Assembly (NCBI RefSeq): GCF_900101875.1
Contig: NZ_FNAI01000003.1
Span: forward strand, 434,001 to 498,000
Reading direction: 5' to 3'
Origin: Mucilaginibacter pineti
Lineage (GTDB): Bacteria > Bacteroidota > Bacteroidia > Sphingobacteriales > Sphingobacteriaceae
Length of the DNA stretch: 64,000 bases
A model generated the notes under the pieces. That model saw nothing but the letters and a program-made list of their open reading frames with translations. It had not been told where the DNA came from and ran no database searches. Positions 1 through 8,421 of the stretch are shown piece after piece. The position numbers were made by a program, and so were the translations under genes. The stretch's first letter is position 1. Each line of letters opens with the position of its first letter.

Positions 1-144
1 GGGGAAAATATTTATCGCTGGGTTTACGAGCTTAACCCCGATTTTGTGCCTGATGAAAAATCCTTTATTTACCGCCTTTACAGGTTGCTGGGATTTAAAA
101 GAGCTGAAAAAATATTACATATAAGACGTTTACTAAAATTATAA
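1..144 (+). CDS. C-terminal tail of an unidentified protein (partial)
   Basis: An open frame runs from the first base to a TAA at 142-144 and gives 47 residues, rich in aromatic and basic amino acids and ending in RRLLKL. The start lies outside the window. The next gene, a glycosyltransferase, begins about five bases after this stop, so both probably belong to one exopolysaccharide operon. I do not recognise the family from so short a tail; a transferase of the same cluster is the natural guess, but nothing in the residues proves it. Confidence 0.55.
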   Translation, partial: GENIYRWVYELNPDFVPDEKSFIYRLYRLLGFKRAEKILHIRRLLKL

Positions 145-148
145 GCCC

Positions 149-1135
149 ATAAAACCACTTAATATCTTTTACGACGAACCTCAGAACGACCGCTGGGTAA
201 AATATGACCGTTATCCCCGGAATTTCATCCGCAGGCTCATCAGGGGAAAAAAGAGGCCTGGGGGCGTAGGAATGATCGTGATTAATCTGATGAAGGGACT
301 TGACAGGCTTGGCGTAACATACCGGTTGAATGATTACCGTTATGCATCAAAACATCCCGAGGAGATCGTTTGTATTATCGGGATGCCTTACTTATTATAC
401 ACAAAGTCATGGCGAAACCCCATAATATTCGGTGCCGGTATATATTCACACGCAATAGAGTGCCCCGACCTTTTGTTGAGGTATCCCAATGTAAAACGCG
501 TATTGGTGCCAGGAGAGTGGATGCGGCAAATGTTTGAACCCTTTTACGGGGAAAAGGTCATAGCCTGGCCGGTGGGAACAGATACAGATCAATGGTCGCC
601 TGAGATAAAGCAAGCTCCTGAGTATGATTTTCTCATTTATAATAAAATAAGGTGGCAGCATGATTATTATGAAGAAACCTTGCTTGCTCCTATTCGGGCA
701 GTGCTGGAAAAAAAGGGTTTATCATACCGCACCATCACCTACGGACACTACAAACCCGAGGAGTTGTTAGCCGGCCTTCAACTATGTAAGAATGTATTGT
801 TCCTTTGTGAGCATGAAACACAAGGGCTAGCTTACCAGCAGATATTAGCAACGGGTACACCTGTCTTAGCCTGGGACAGAGGTGGTTTCTGGCAAGACCC
901 TGCCTACTATCCCCAGCGGGTACAATTCAGCCCGGTCAGTTCTGTGCCTTACTGGGATAAACGCTGCGGGCTGACTTTCACTGCGTTTTCAGATTTTGAA
1001 AGCAAACTTACTGCATTTCTTATCGGTGCCCGGGATTTTAGGCCGCGGGACTATGTGATGGAAAACCTGACACTTGAAAAATGTGCAGATAACTATCTCG
1101 GGATCTATAACCAAATACTTCAGGAACAAACTTGA
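149..1135 (+). CDS. Glycosyltransferase (GT4/GT-B like) with a non-standard start
   Basis: This probably transfers a sugar from a nucleotide donor to a lipid-linked exopolysaccharide intermediate at the cytoplasmic face. The C-terminal half has the nucleotide-binding look of GT-B enzymes: a glutamate-containing stretch (ETQGLAYQQIL) followed by ATGTPVLAWDRGG. The first ATG in frame is at 272, but the frame is open from 137, and the residues before the ATG (KPLNIFYDEPQ, then RRLIRG and GGVGMIVINL) look like a genuine glycosyltransferase N-terminus. No ATG, GTG or TTG occurs between the upstream stop at 134-136 and 272. An ATA at 149 sits where ATG would be expected, giving about 328 residues. 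It overlaps the next gene by 4 bases. If translation really begins at 272, the Rossmann N-terminus is damaged. Confidence 0.75.
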   Translation: MKPLNIFYDEPQNDRWVKYDRYPRNFIRRLIRGKKRPGGVGMIVINLMKGLDRLGVTYRLNDYRYASKHPEEIVCIIGMPYLLYTKSWRNPIIFGAGIYSHAIECPDLLLRYPNVKRVLVPGEWMRQMFEPFYGEKVIAWPVGTDTDQWSPEIKQAPEYDFLIYNKIRWQHDYYEETLLAPIRAVLEKKGLSYRTITYGHYKPEELLAGLQLCKNVLFLCEHETQGLAYQQILATGTPVLAWDRGGFWQDPAYYPQRVQFSPVSSVPYWDKRCGLTFTAFSDFESKLTAFLIGARDFRPRDYVMENLTLEKCADNYLGIYNQILQEQT

Positions 1136-2157
1136 AAATAGCTATTATCGTCAACCCATTGATTCCAGTGCCTCCTGAACATTACGGAGGTATAGAACGA
1201 ATTATTTTTATGCTGATACAGGAACTTGTGATCATGGGACACAATGTTACCTTGTATGCCCATCAAGATTCCGTGCCGGGGTGCCCCCTTGTTCCATACC
1301 GCGAACACGCACAATACAGCACTGGAGATTTTTTGAGGATCAATTTTTTGACCGCGAAAATTGCATTTGCAGGATTCGATCTGGTTCATACTTTCGGCCG
1401 CATGAGTAATATTGCCTTACTTATGTTTAGCGGCATAAAAAAAATCGTGTCTTACCAACTGCCACCTACAGTACTAAGGGTGAAGAATGCAGCAGGTCTT
1501 GCCCGTAACGGAACCTTACAATTTACAGCCTGCAGCAACTTTATTGCCGGTCAGATAAAAGATTTCTGTAAGGTTACCACGATTTATAACGGGGTCGATA
1601 TCCGGGATTACGATTTTCAGGAAACAGTACAACCGGACGCACCATTAGTTTTTCTTGGGCGAATACAAAAAGAAAAAGGTACAGCTATTGCTATAAAGCT
1701 TGCTTTGCAAACCGGCAATAAACTTGTCATAGCCGGCAATGTGCCAATGGAAGCAATCCATCAGCAATATTTTGAAGAAGAAGTTAAACCTTTTATTGAT
1801 GGAATTACCATCCGTTACATCGGCCCCGTTAACAATGCCGAAAAAAACGTTTTGCTTGGCAATGCCAAAGCTTTTTTAATGCCGGTTATGTGGGATGAAC
1901 CTTTCGGGATCGTAATGGCCGAGGCTCTGGCCTGCGGAACGCCGGTGATCGGGTTCAACAGGGGGGCCTTGCCGGAAATAATTGAAAACGGGAAGAATGG
2001 TTTTTTGTGCAGAGACTATGAAGAGATGTGCCAGGCGGTTCAGAACGCTGGAGCTATAGACCGGCATCAATGCAGAGAGACTGCCAGGATAAAATTTAGC
2101 GCTGAGGTAATCGCCAGACATTACGAGGAGCTTTACAAACAGATGACGGGCAAATGA
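1132..2157 (+). CDS. Glycosyltransferase family 4
   Basis: A cytoplasmic GT-B fold retaining glycosyltransferase of 341 residues. The N-terminal acceptor domain opens with KIAIIVNPLIPVPPEHYGG, the usual glycine-rich start. The donor domain carries a clear E-x7-E signature at E256 and E264 within EPFGIVMAEALACGTPVIGF. The start is a TTG whose last two bases belong to the upstream TGA stop (TTGA overlap), so it is probably translationally coupled. It ends in an ATGA overlap with the next glycosyltransferase. The substrate cannot be read from sequence; position says exopolysaccharide or O-antigen repeat-unit assembly. Confidence 0.88.
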   Translation: MKIAIIVNPLIPVPPEHYGGIERIIFMLIQELVIMGHNVTLYAHQDSVPGCPLVPYREHAQYSTGDFLRINFLTAKIAFAGFDLVHTFGRMSNIALLMFSGIKKIVSYQLPPTVLRVKNAAGLARNGTLQFTACSNFIAGQIKDFCKVTTIYNGVDIRDYDFQETVQPDAPLVFLGRIQKEKGTAIAIKLALQTGNKLVIAGNVPMEAIHQQYFEEEVKPFIDGITIRYIGPVNNAEKNVLLGNAKAFLMPVMWDEPFGIVMAEALACGTPVIGFNRGALPEIIENGKNGFLCRDYEEMCQAVQNAGAIDRHQCRETARIKFSAEVIARHYEELYKQMTGK

Positions 2158-3269
2158 ATAAGACCGGATTATTTATTTCAGATGAAAACTACCTTAACCA
2201 GAATAATACAGGTGGGGTGCAATTATGTACCCGCGAATATCTTGAATACTTGCGTCAGGCCGGCATTCAAATCCAGGAATATCCCGTCAGGCCGGTTATT
2301 AATGTCTTCAATCGGGTAAAAATTAAACTGGGGCTGGATACTTATGATCATTATTCCGCATCGCCTTACTTAGGGGAGCTCATCAAAACAATCAATGAAT
2401 CAGGTATCAAACTCGTTTTTTTTAACCAGATCAACCTTTCACCCTGGGCTAAGCAGCTTAAGCGCTATGTTGCTGCAGATGTAAAGTTTATAGGTTTGTC
2501 GCACGGTAACGAGAGCGCCGACTACCTAAATGATATAACGCGCCAGGGTAAAGCTGGTTTCCTAAAAGCATGGCGGTTGGGGAAGCTGCTAGTCCGTGAG
2601 CACAAGTTCTTTACCCTGGCACTGGATGGCGTGGTTATTTTAAGTGCCCAGGAGGTAGCTATCAATCAATGGCTTGGCGCACAGGAAACGTTCTACTTGC
2701 CAAGGTTGCTTACGCCCGGGTTTATGGAAACAATGCCATCGCCGGGCGTAGCCGGTTTTGTGGGTACACTTGATCATTTGCCTAATAAATTAGGTATAGT
2801 TTATCTTGCCGATGAATTAACAAAGCTTGATTTTTCGGGAACGATCCAACTGGTGGGCGGTCCTGCTTACGTTGGCATGGAGCTGGCTCATCGCTATTCT
2901 TTTATAAAATATAAGGGGCAGCTGGATAATGCCAGGCTGAATGACGAGATCACCGGCTGGTCGTTATTCTTGAATCCGGTTTTTTGGTACGCGAGAGGAG
3001 CGTCTACAAAGCTTGCACAGGCAATCAATCTCGGTATACCGTGCCTTACAACAACAGCAGGTAGGAGAGGGTATGAGCTTAGCGACGAAAACATAGTGGT
3101 GCAGGGTAATAAGCCGAGAGACTTTGCGCTGGCAATTGTTTCGGCTTTATCCAATGAAGCAATGTTAAAAAGGCTGGGCGCTTCTTCCCGGCATAACGCA
3201 TTGCATTTTGATAGCGGTAAATATGCCGATCAGCTTGCGGGATTTTTAGATCAGCTAAGTGCAAAATAA
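2154..3269 (+). CDS. Glycosyltransferase, GT4-like
   Basis: A 371-residue protein, ATG start, overlapping the previous gene by 4 bases. The N-terminus has the NNTGGVQLCTREYLEYL pattern seen in GT-B enzymes that bind the acceptor through a glycine-rich loop. The C-terminal domain carries FVGTLDHLPNK and, later, GASTKLAQAINLGIPCLTTTAGRRG, which matches the donor-binding region of GT4-type enzymes although the first glutamate of E-x7-E is not evident. It likely adds one sugar of the polysaccharide repeat unit. It sits in the middle of a run of overlapping glycosyltransferase genes and is certainly part of the same transcript. Confidence 0.8.
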   Translation: MNKTGLFISDENYLNQNNTGGVQLCTREYLEYLRQAGIQIQEYPVRPVINVFNRVKIKLGLDTYDHYSASPYLGELIKTINESGIKLVFFNQINLSPWAKQLKRYVAADVKFIGLSHGNESADYLNDITRQGKAGFLKAWRLGKLLVREHKFFTLALDGVVILSAQEVAINQWLGAQETFYLPRLLTPGFMETMPSPGVAGFVGTLDHLPNKLGIVYLADELTKLDFSGTIQLVGGPAYVGMELAHRYSFIKYKGQLDNARLNDEITGWSLFLNPVFWYARGASTKLAQAINLGIPCLTTTAGRRGYELSDENIVVQGNKPRDFALAIVSALSNEAMLKRLGASSRHNALHFDSGKYADQLAGFLDQLSAK

Positions 3270-3270
3270 T

Positions 3271-4572
3271 TTGAAAAGGGTATTGATTATTTCCCCTTAC
3301 TTTCCACCTTCTAATACCCCGGATATGCAGAGGGTAAGAACCAGCCTGCCTTATTTTCAAGAGTTTGGCTGGAACGCCGATGTGGTGGTGGTTCATGAAG
3401 ACTACTCGGAAATGTCTAAGGATGAGTTATTACTGCAAAGCATACCTGCAGGCACAATAGTTTACAAGGTGGCGGCTTTATCGCGAAAATGGACGGCCAA
3501 GTTCGGTTTAGGGAGTATCGCCTTACGATCTATGTTTTTTTACAAGAAAATGGTAGATAAGTTATTAAAAGATAATCATTATGATTTGATATACTTTTCA
3601 TCTACGCAATTTCCAGTTTGTGTAATGTGCGTATGGTGGAAAAAAAAGTTTCAGATACCTTATGTTATCGATATGCAAGACCCTTGGCACTCAGATTATT
3701 ATCAAGATAAGCCCCGTGATCAGTGGCCCCCTAAGTACTGGTTTTCCTACCGTATGAATAAATTCCTGGAACAGGTGACCCTTAAACATAGTAATGGGCT
3801 GATCGCTGTTTCTCAAAAATATATTGACGACCTAAAAGCACGATATCCCATCATCAAATCTATCCCTGAATCAGTTATTACCTTTGGGGCTTTCGCGCCT
3901 GATATAGAAATAGCCGTAGCTAACAGAGATAGTTTTCCGAAACTTTTAATTGAAGGCTTTATCAATATAGTTTATATCGGCCGGGGTGGAATGGATATGC
4001 ATAAGGCCGTCGAACCTGTTTTTAAAGCGCTTCAAGCGGGGCTTTTAAGTCAACCTGAACTGTTCGGCAAGTTCAGGTTTCATTTTATCGGTACGAGTTA
4101 TGCTGCAAAAGGAAAAGGCGTGCCTACAATTTACCCCCTTGCAGAAAGCATGGGTTTGCAGGAACTGGTTTCAGAATCAACAGACCGCATCAGTTATTAT
4201 CATGCGTTGGTGACCCTTAAAGACGCGGATGCATTATTCCTTCCGGGCTCTGATGATCCGGCTTACACCCCGTCGAAGATTTATCCATACTTGCTTACCC
4301 AAAAAGCCATGCTCGCAGTGTTTAACACACGGAGTCCGGCAACTGAAGTGCTCCGTAATAGTGCAGACGGCACAGAAATAGTTATTTTTGACAAGGCGGA
4401 TGCTGTCAGCAGAATTAGCAGAATCCTCACTAAATGGGCTAATAAAGAATTTAAGCCGATTCACTTACGGCCGGGTTTTGAAAATTTCAGTGCAAAAAAC
4501 CTTACAGGAAAACAGGTTGATTTATTTATGAAGGTCCTTGAACATTTTGAAAAAACAGATACGAACGCTTGA
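3271..4572 (+). CDS. Glycosyltransferase, GT4-like (TTG start preferred)
   Basis: About 433 residues. The frame can start at GTG 3259, overlapping the previous gene by 11 bases. The TTG at 3271, one base after the previous stop, gives the more typical N-terminus KRVLIISPYFPPSNTPDMQR, so I prefer it. This type (YFPP, then a conserved MQDPWHSDYY and SNGLIAVS) is common in Bacteroidota polysaccharide clusters. The C-terminal part contains ADALFLPGSDDPAYTPSKIY, the donor-site loop of the subfamily. It acts in the cytoplasm on lipid-linked glycan intermediates. The stop at 4570-4572 is directly followed, in the same frame, by the acyltransferase remnant. Confidence 0.85.
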   Translation: MKRVLIISPYFPPSNTPDMQRVRTSLPYFQEFGWNADVVVVHEDYSEMSKDELLLQSIPAGTIVYKVAALSRKWTAKFGLGSIALRSMFFYKKMVDKLLKDNHYDLIYFSSTQFPVCVMCVWWKKKFQIPYVIDMQDPWHSDYYQDKPRDQWPPKYWFSYRMNKFLEQVTLKHSNGLIAVSQKYIDDLKARYPIIKSIPESVITFGAFAPDIEIAVANRDSFPKLLIEGFINIVYIGRGGMDMHKAVEPVFKALQAGLLSQPELFGKFRFHFIGTSYAAKGKGVPTIYPLAESMGLQELVSESTDRISYYHALVTLKDADALFLPGSDDPAYTPSKIYPYLLTQKAMLAVFNTRSPATEVLRNSADGTEIVIFDKADAVSRISRILTKWANKEFKPIHLRPGFENFSAKNLTGKQVDLFMKVLEHFEKTDTNA

Positions 4573-4797
4573 CGGTTTGTTGTTTTAGCTGCTCTGGGGT
4601 ATTATCTTATAATTTGTATTTTACGAGCCTTGTTTTTTCAGGTAGTAACATATTTACTCATTTTTTTATTTTATGACATTTTGGGACTATTGATTGCGAC
4701 AGCCTGTAGCGATTTTTTACTTTATCCAATTTCTTTATTCAGTTACAGGTTGTTGGAAAAACCCTTTTTATTGATAGGAAATTTTACGAACAAGTGA
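4573..4797 (+). pseudogene. C-terminal remnant of an acyltransferase 3 family membrane protein
   Basis: The frame after the stop of the upstream glycosyltransferase stays open for about 74 codons up to TGA 4795-4797. Its product is hydrophobic and ends in LFSYRLLEKPFLLIG, which is the hallmark C-terminus of acyltransferase 3 (OafA/NodX type) O-acetyltransferases (SYRFIEKP in typical members). Such enzymes have ten or so membrane spans and about 350 residues; only the last two spans are left and no ATG is available. The stop overlaps the GTG of the next gene by GTGA, as in a normal operon, so this looks like an internal deletion that removed most of a sugar O-acetyltransferase. Translation from an internal TTG (4630) cannot be excluded. 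Confidence 0.65.
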
Positions 4798-5963
4798 AGA
4801 AACTTGCTATTATCACTACGCACCCTATTCAGTATTATGCGCCGGTATTCCGTTTACTTCACGAACGGGGCAATATCGATATCAAGGTATATTATACCTG
4901 GGGTAGCGATTCGTTGAATAAACATGACCCAGGCTTCTCGAGAGTTGTAGACTGGGATATTCCCCTGCTGGAAGGTTATCCGTTTGAATGGGTTAAAAAT
5001 ACAGCAACCGATCCGGGTTCTCATCACTTCATGGGGATTATAACCCCCGGGCTAACCAGGCAATTGGCAGACTTTGCGCCGGATGCCATTCTTGTTTTCG
5101 GATGGGCATATCACAGTCATCTCCAAGTGATCCGCAGGTACCATGGTCGTTTACCGGTTTATTTTCGGGGAGACTCCACGCTACTTGATGAATCTTCTTT
5201 GTTTATCAAGCGGTTGATGAAAACGACATTTCTGAAGTGGGTGTACCGACATATTGATCATGCGTTTTTTGTTGGAACAAACAATAAAGCATATTTTAAA
5301 AAATATGGTTTGAAAGAGGAGCAGCTTAGTTTTGCTCCACACGCTGTGGATAATAATCGTTTTGCCCAGCCAAGGCTGGGGGAAGCGGAAAACCTACGGA
5401 TAAAGCTTAAAATAAGGACAGACGAAATCCTGATTTTATTTGCTGGTAAATTAGAACCCAAAAAAGGCACAATGTTACTGATGGAAACTTTCTTGTCTTT
5501 GAATCCTGAAAATTGTCATCTTCTTTTTGTCGGGAGCGGTTCTTTGGCCCCGATGTTACAATTAAAAGCGAAAGGTAAGGAACAAGTTCATTTTCTTGAT
5601 TTTCAGAACCAGTCCGCAATGCCGGTATTATATCAGGCTTGTGATATTTTTTGCCTGCCATCCAGTGGCCCCGGAGAAACATGGGGACTGGCAGTAAATG
5701 AAGCCATGGCCTGCGGTAAACCTATAATCGTTTCTGATAAAGTAGGCTGTGGTGTCGACCTTGTTTCAGCGCATAATGGTGTTGTTTTCAAAGCCGGTGA
5801 CCTCGTAACGTTCAGGCAGGCATTAACTGATTTACTGGTGAAAAAAAGGGAACTGGCAATTTTGGGTCAACAATCGTTGTTGACCATCAAGGAGTGGACC
5901 TTTAAGCGTGTAGCAGAAGCAATAGAACAAGTATTATTAAAGTATCCGCGAACAAATCACTAA
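4794..5963 (+). CDS. Glycosyltransferase family 4
   Basis: A 389-residue GT-B enzyme starting at GTG 4794, giving KKLAIITTHPIQYYAPVFR, a start typical of this subgroup. The donor domain has LFAGKLEPKKGTMLLMETF followed by VGSGSLAPML and the E-x7-E signature at E295 and E303 (GETWGLAVNEAMACGKP). It is cytoplasmic and probably adds a sugar to the undecaprenyl-linked repeat unit. Its GTG overlaps the stop of the acyltransferase remnant and it is followed 12 bases later by the polymerase-like gene. The family assignment is secure; donor and acceptor are unknown. Confidence 0.9.
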   Translation: MKKLAIITTHPIQYYAPVFRLLHERGNIDIKVYYTWGSDSLNKHDPGFSRVVDWDIPLLEGYPFEWVKNTATDPGSHHFMGIITPGLTRQLADFAPDAILVFGWAYHSHLQVIRRYHGRLPVYFRGDSTLLDESSLFIKRLMKTTFLKWVYRHIDHAFFVGTNNKAYFKKYGLKEEQLSFAPHAVDNNRFAQPRLGEAENLRIKLKIRTDEILILFAGKLEPKKGTMLLMETFLSLNPENCHLLFVGSGSLAPMLQLKAKGKEQVHFLDFQNQSAMPVLYQACDIFCLPSSGPGETWGLAVNEAMACGKPIIVSDKVGCGVDLVSAHNGVVFKAGDLVTFRQALTDLLVKKRELAILGQQSLLTIKEWTFKRVAEAIEQVLLKYPRTNH

Positions 5964-5975
5964 TTTTAATAATCT

Positions 5976-7415
5976 ATGAGATTGCAACGTGCAGACGATA
6001 TCAGATCACAATTTTCCAGTCATCACCAAGTATTTAAGTATTTCATTCTTTTTGCTCCTTTTACGTTAGCATCTCTATTTGATTTTGTTCCCATTGCTTC
6101 TTATTTGATTGCATGGTCTGGTTCATTTTTTATCTTTTTTGTTGTGCTCACAGGAAGGATCAAGCCACTACCTTCTGACCGTCCTGTGTCAGACCAACTG
6201 ATGCGGCCTGTCTTCCTGGTGCAGATTATCTTTGCCGGGTATATGAGTTGTACCTCTATTTTTTATTTTTGGAGTAATCTGGGTTACTATTATTCCCAGC
6301 AGTCCCTGCCAATTAACGAGGATGCGTTAGCGCTCATCGCGCAATGCCAGCGTTATTATTGTCTGGGGCATGCTGCTTTAGTTACTGGCATACTGGTGTT
6401 TATGAAGTATCCGGTTATGTCAAAATATTATATTGAAAAGCAAAAGGTGGCTAATCTTCTTCTCACCATAGCATTGGTCGCTTACCCACTTTCTCTGCTA
6501 TTTTTAGCATCACCCGGATTATCGCAATTTTACTTTCAACTAAATTCTTTAAGTTTTATAGCTGGCACGCTGGCACTTGCCTTTGCCTTGCCAATGCAAA
6601 AGTTGGCCAATCTATCGCTTTGTCTGATTTTGTATGCTTTTAATTTTTATAGCGCTTTGCTTTCCGGGTTTAAGGAGCCGATCATTATCAGTGTGGTGGT
6701 GCTGGGTGTTTTTTTGTATCCAAGTTACAAAAAGATGGTGGTCGTCACGTTTATTCCTTTATTACTTATTTTATTTCTTTTCCTTCCTTCTTATGTAAAT
6801 AGTTTCCGGGGTAGCACTAACTCAGGAGAGGAATCGTCGGACAATGCTTCGCGGATTGCGTTAGACGAGGCTTTGAACGGAGATTCCATGGATGAAACGA
6901 ACTGGGGTTTTCTGGTTTACAGACTGAGTGAAATAGATATGTTTACCCATTATGTGAAATCGACGCCTGATGATGTAGCATTTTACAAACTACAACTTGT
7001 AAAGCAATCTCTTATTGCGATTGTTCCGCGTTTTTTCTGGCCAACGAAACCCATAACCGAGGATCTTATTATGGAAAGGGTGTACAATGCCAACGTAATT
7101 AACCGAGGTTCCAGTGCATCCGCAAAGCCCGCGGTGATTGTCGACGCTTATCTCTCCTATGGGGCAGGCGGGATATTGATCTGTCTTTTTGTATATGGAG
7201 CATTAGCACAATTGATATCCATCAGGGCCGAGAAATTATTCGGAGGCTATGTCATGGGTTGTGCGTTGATTTTTAGCGGCCTTTTTCAGGTTTTTTGGCG
7301 CGGCCTCAGCTTCGAATTTCTGGTTAATTCTGTTTTCTGGAGCTATGTGAGCATGTGGGTCATATTTAAATTATTGCGCGTTAAAAATATAATTAAAGTA
7401 CGCGATATTGTGTGA
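5976..7415 (+). CDS. O-antigen/exopolysaccharide polymerase-like membrane protein (Wzy type)
   Basis: A 479-residue integral membrane protein with roughly ten hydrophobic spans and a large non-membrane loop around residues 275-345, between FLFLPSYVNSFRG and the later spans. This layout, together with the SGFKEP segment and the position at the end of a run of glycosyltransferases, fits a Wzy-like oligosaccharide repeat-unit polymerase acting on the periplasmic side of the inner membrane. Wzy proteins share little sequence, so the call rests on topology and context; an O-antigen ligase-like role is the alternative. The ATG at 5976 follows the glycosyltransferase stop by 12 bases. Confidence 0.7.
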   Translation: MRLQRADDIRSQFSSHHQVFKYFILFAPFTLASLFDFVPIASYLIAWSGSFFIFFVVLTGRIKPLPSDRPVSDQLMRPVFLVQIIFAGYMSCTSIFYFWSNLGYYYSQQSLPINEDALALIAQCQRYYCLGHAALVTGILVFMKYPVMSKYYIEKQKVANLLLTIALVAYPLSLLFLASPGLSQFYFQLNSLSFIAGTLALAFALPMQKLANLSLCLILYAFNFYSALLSGFKEPIIISVVVLGVFLYPSYKKMVVVTFIPLLLILFLFLPSYVNSFRGSTNSGEESSDNASRIALDEALNGDSMDETNWGFLVYRLSEIDMFTHYVKSTPDDVAFYKLQLVKQSLIAIVPRFFWPTKPITEDLIMERVYNANVINRGSSASAKPAVIVDAYLSYGAGGILICLFVYGALAQLISIRAEKLFGGYVMGCALIFSGLFQVFWRGLSFEFLVNSVFWSYVSMWVIFKLLRVKNIIKVRDIV

Positions 7416-7657
7416 AAATCGGTTGGGTGTCTTAATCACCGTTCCGATCAAAATCTTCAAGTGCCGCGATTGTACTTAAATAAGGAAAATGGTTAATGTG
7501 TTTCATCAGTTTAGTCGTTAACTATGGATTTTGTTTAGGTTTACCATTTACCTTCAATATAAATAGCAGAGATTTTTTCATTTGCTGGTATGCGAGCTGG
7601 GCAATCCTAAGCGTTAACATCAGTCCGTCAATCTTATTAGAAGAGGATATGGGCGCC

Positions 7658-7682
7658 GCCGCCATTGGCGGCAGCTTTTTTT
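7658..7682 (+). terminator. Rho-independent terminator candidate after the polysaccharide cluster
   Basis: GCCGCC (7658-7663) and GGCGGC (7667-7672) form a 6-bp GC stem with a 3-base ATT loop, followed by AGC and seven T residues (7676-7682). It lies about 240 bases beyond the polymerase gene, so it may end the operon after a non-coding tail. Confidence 0.5.
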
Positions 7683-8290
7683 CAGGTCAGCAACATACAG
7701 TTATCGCCGCTACCAACAGCGGTTAAAGAATAGCTGCAATTTACCAGCAGTAGAGCCCCTATCAGTAGATCAAGTCCTTTTTCTTTCCCACCCATATAAG
7801 AAAATAATTTTAAATATCTCACCTTGATGATGATAAACGCTTGATAGTCCGTTTGATAGTTTGACAAAATTCGGGATCAGGTTAATGATCCTGTATTTTG
7901 TACCATTTGAAATAACAAAACCTTCATGCCGCGTTGTTACATAGAAACGGCACCGTTTAAAATAGGTTTGCTCAATAATTCATGGATAACCCATTTTGTT
8001 TTATTATTTCTGTTTTTTAAAGAATAGGGGCCCAAAGTTACCCATGGAGACACGATAATAGGACCATCGCGTGGTAACGCAATCAAGCAAGATAACAGAG
8101 AGAAAAGGTTCCGCCAAGCATGAATATGTACAATGTTGTATGTTTTGATTTGGCGCCATAGTGCCAACATCAGATTTGAATAATTATGCAGGTTCTTATC
8201 AATAATCGGAGGGAAAGTTATGCCTAAATAGCATTAAAATCCGAATACTTTAACTGATTCAAGACCATATGGATGCTGTCCGAAAAAAAC
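7682..8290 (-). pseudogene. Decayed glycosyltransferase (frameshifts and nonsense codon)
   Basis: Reading the minus strand from about 8290 down, one frame gives GLESVKVFGF, a TAA (8234-8236), then in the same frame CYLGITFPPIID, ALWRQIKTYNIVHIHAWRNL and IIVSPWVTLGPYSLKNRNN. These match the acceptor domain of a GT4 enzyme (DIVHVHGW, ISPRG..PYSL). Near 7945 the homology moves to another frame (YVTTRHEGFVISNG, then RIINLIPNFVKLSNG), and near 7795 it returns to the first frame (GKEKGLDLLIGAL and YSLTAVGSGDN). So there is at least one nonsense codon and two compensating frameshifts, and the E-x7-E end of the gene is gone. This is a dead gene left from the polysaccharide cluster, now between it and the GH59 gene. 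The 5' limit is uncertain. Confidence 0.7.
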
Positions 8291-8421
8291 AAATATGGTA
8301 AGTATCCAATGAATGGGCCCATTAATATAATGTAAGTTACCTTTCCACAAAATAACAAATGTTGCCGTCGCTTTTTGAATCCATTTTTTTAATATTACAT
8401 TAAACTCCCAATTATATTCCG

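Noticed and set aside
7496..7726. 76-codon plus-strand open frame with a hydrophobic start
   Set aside because: It overlaps the terminator hairpin and the tail of the decayed glycosyltransferase, has low-complexity composition and no family resemblance.
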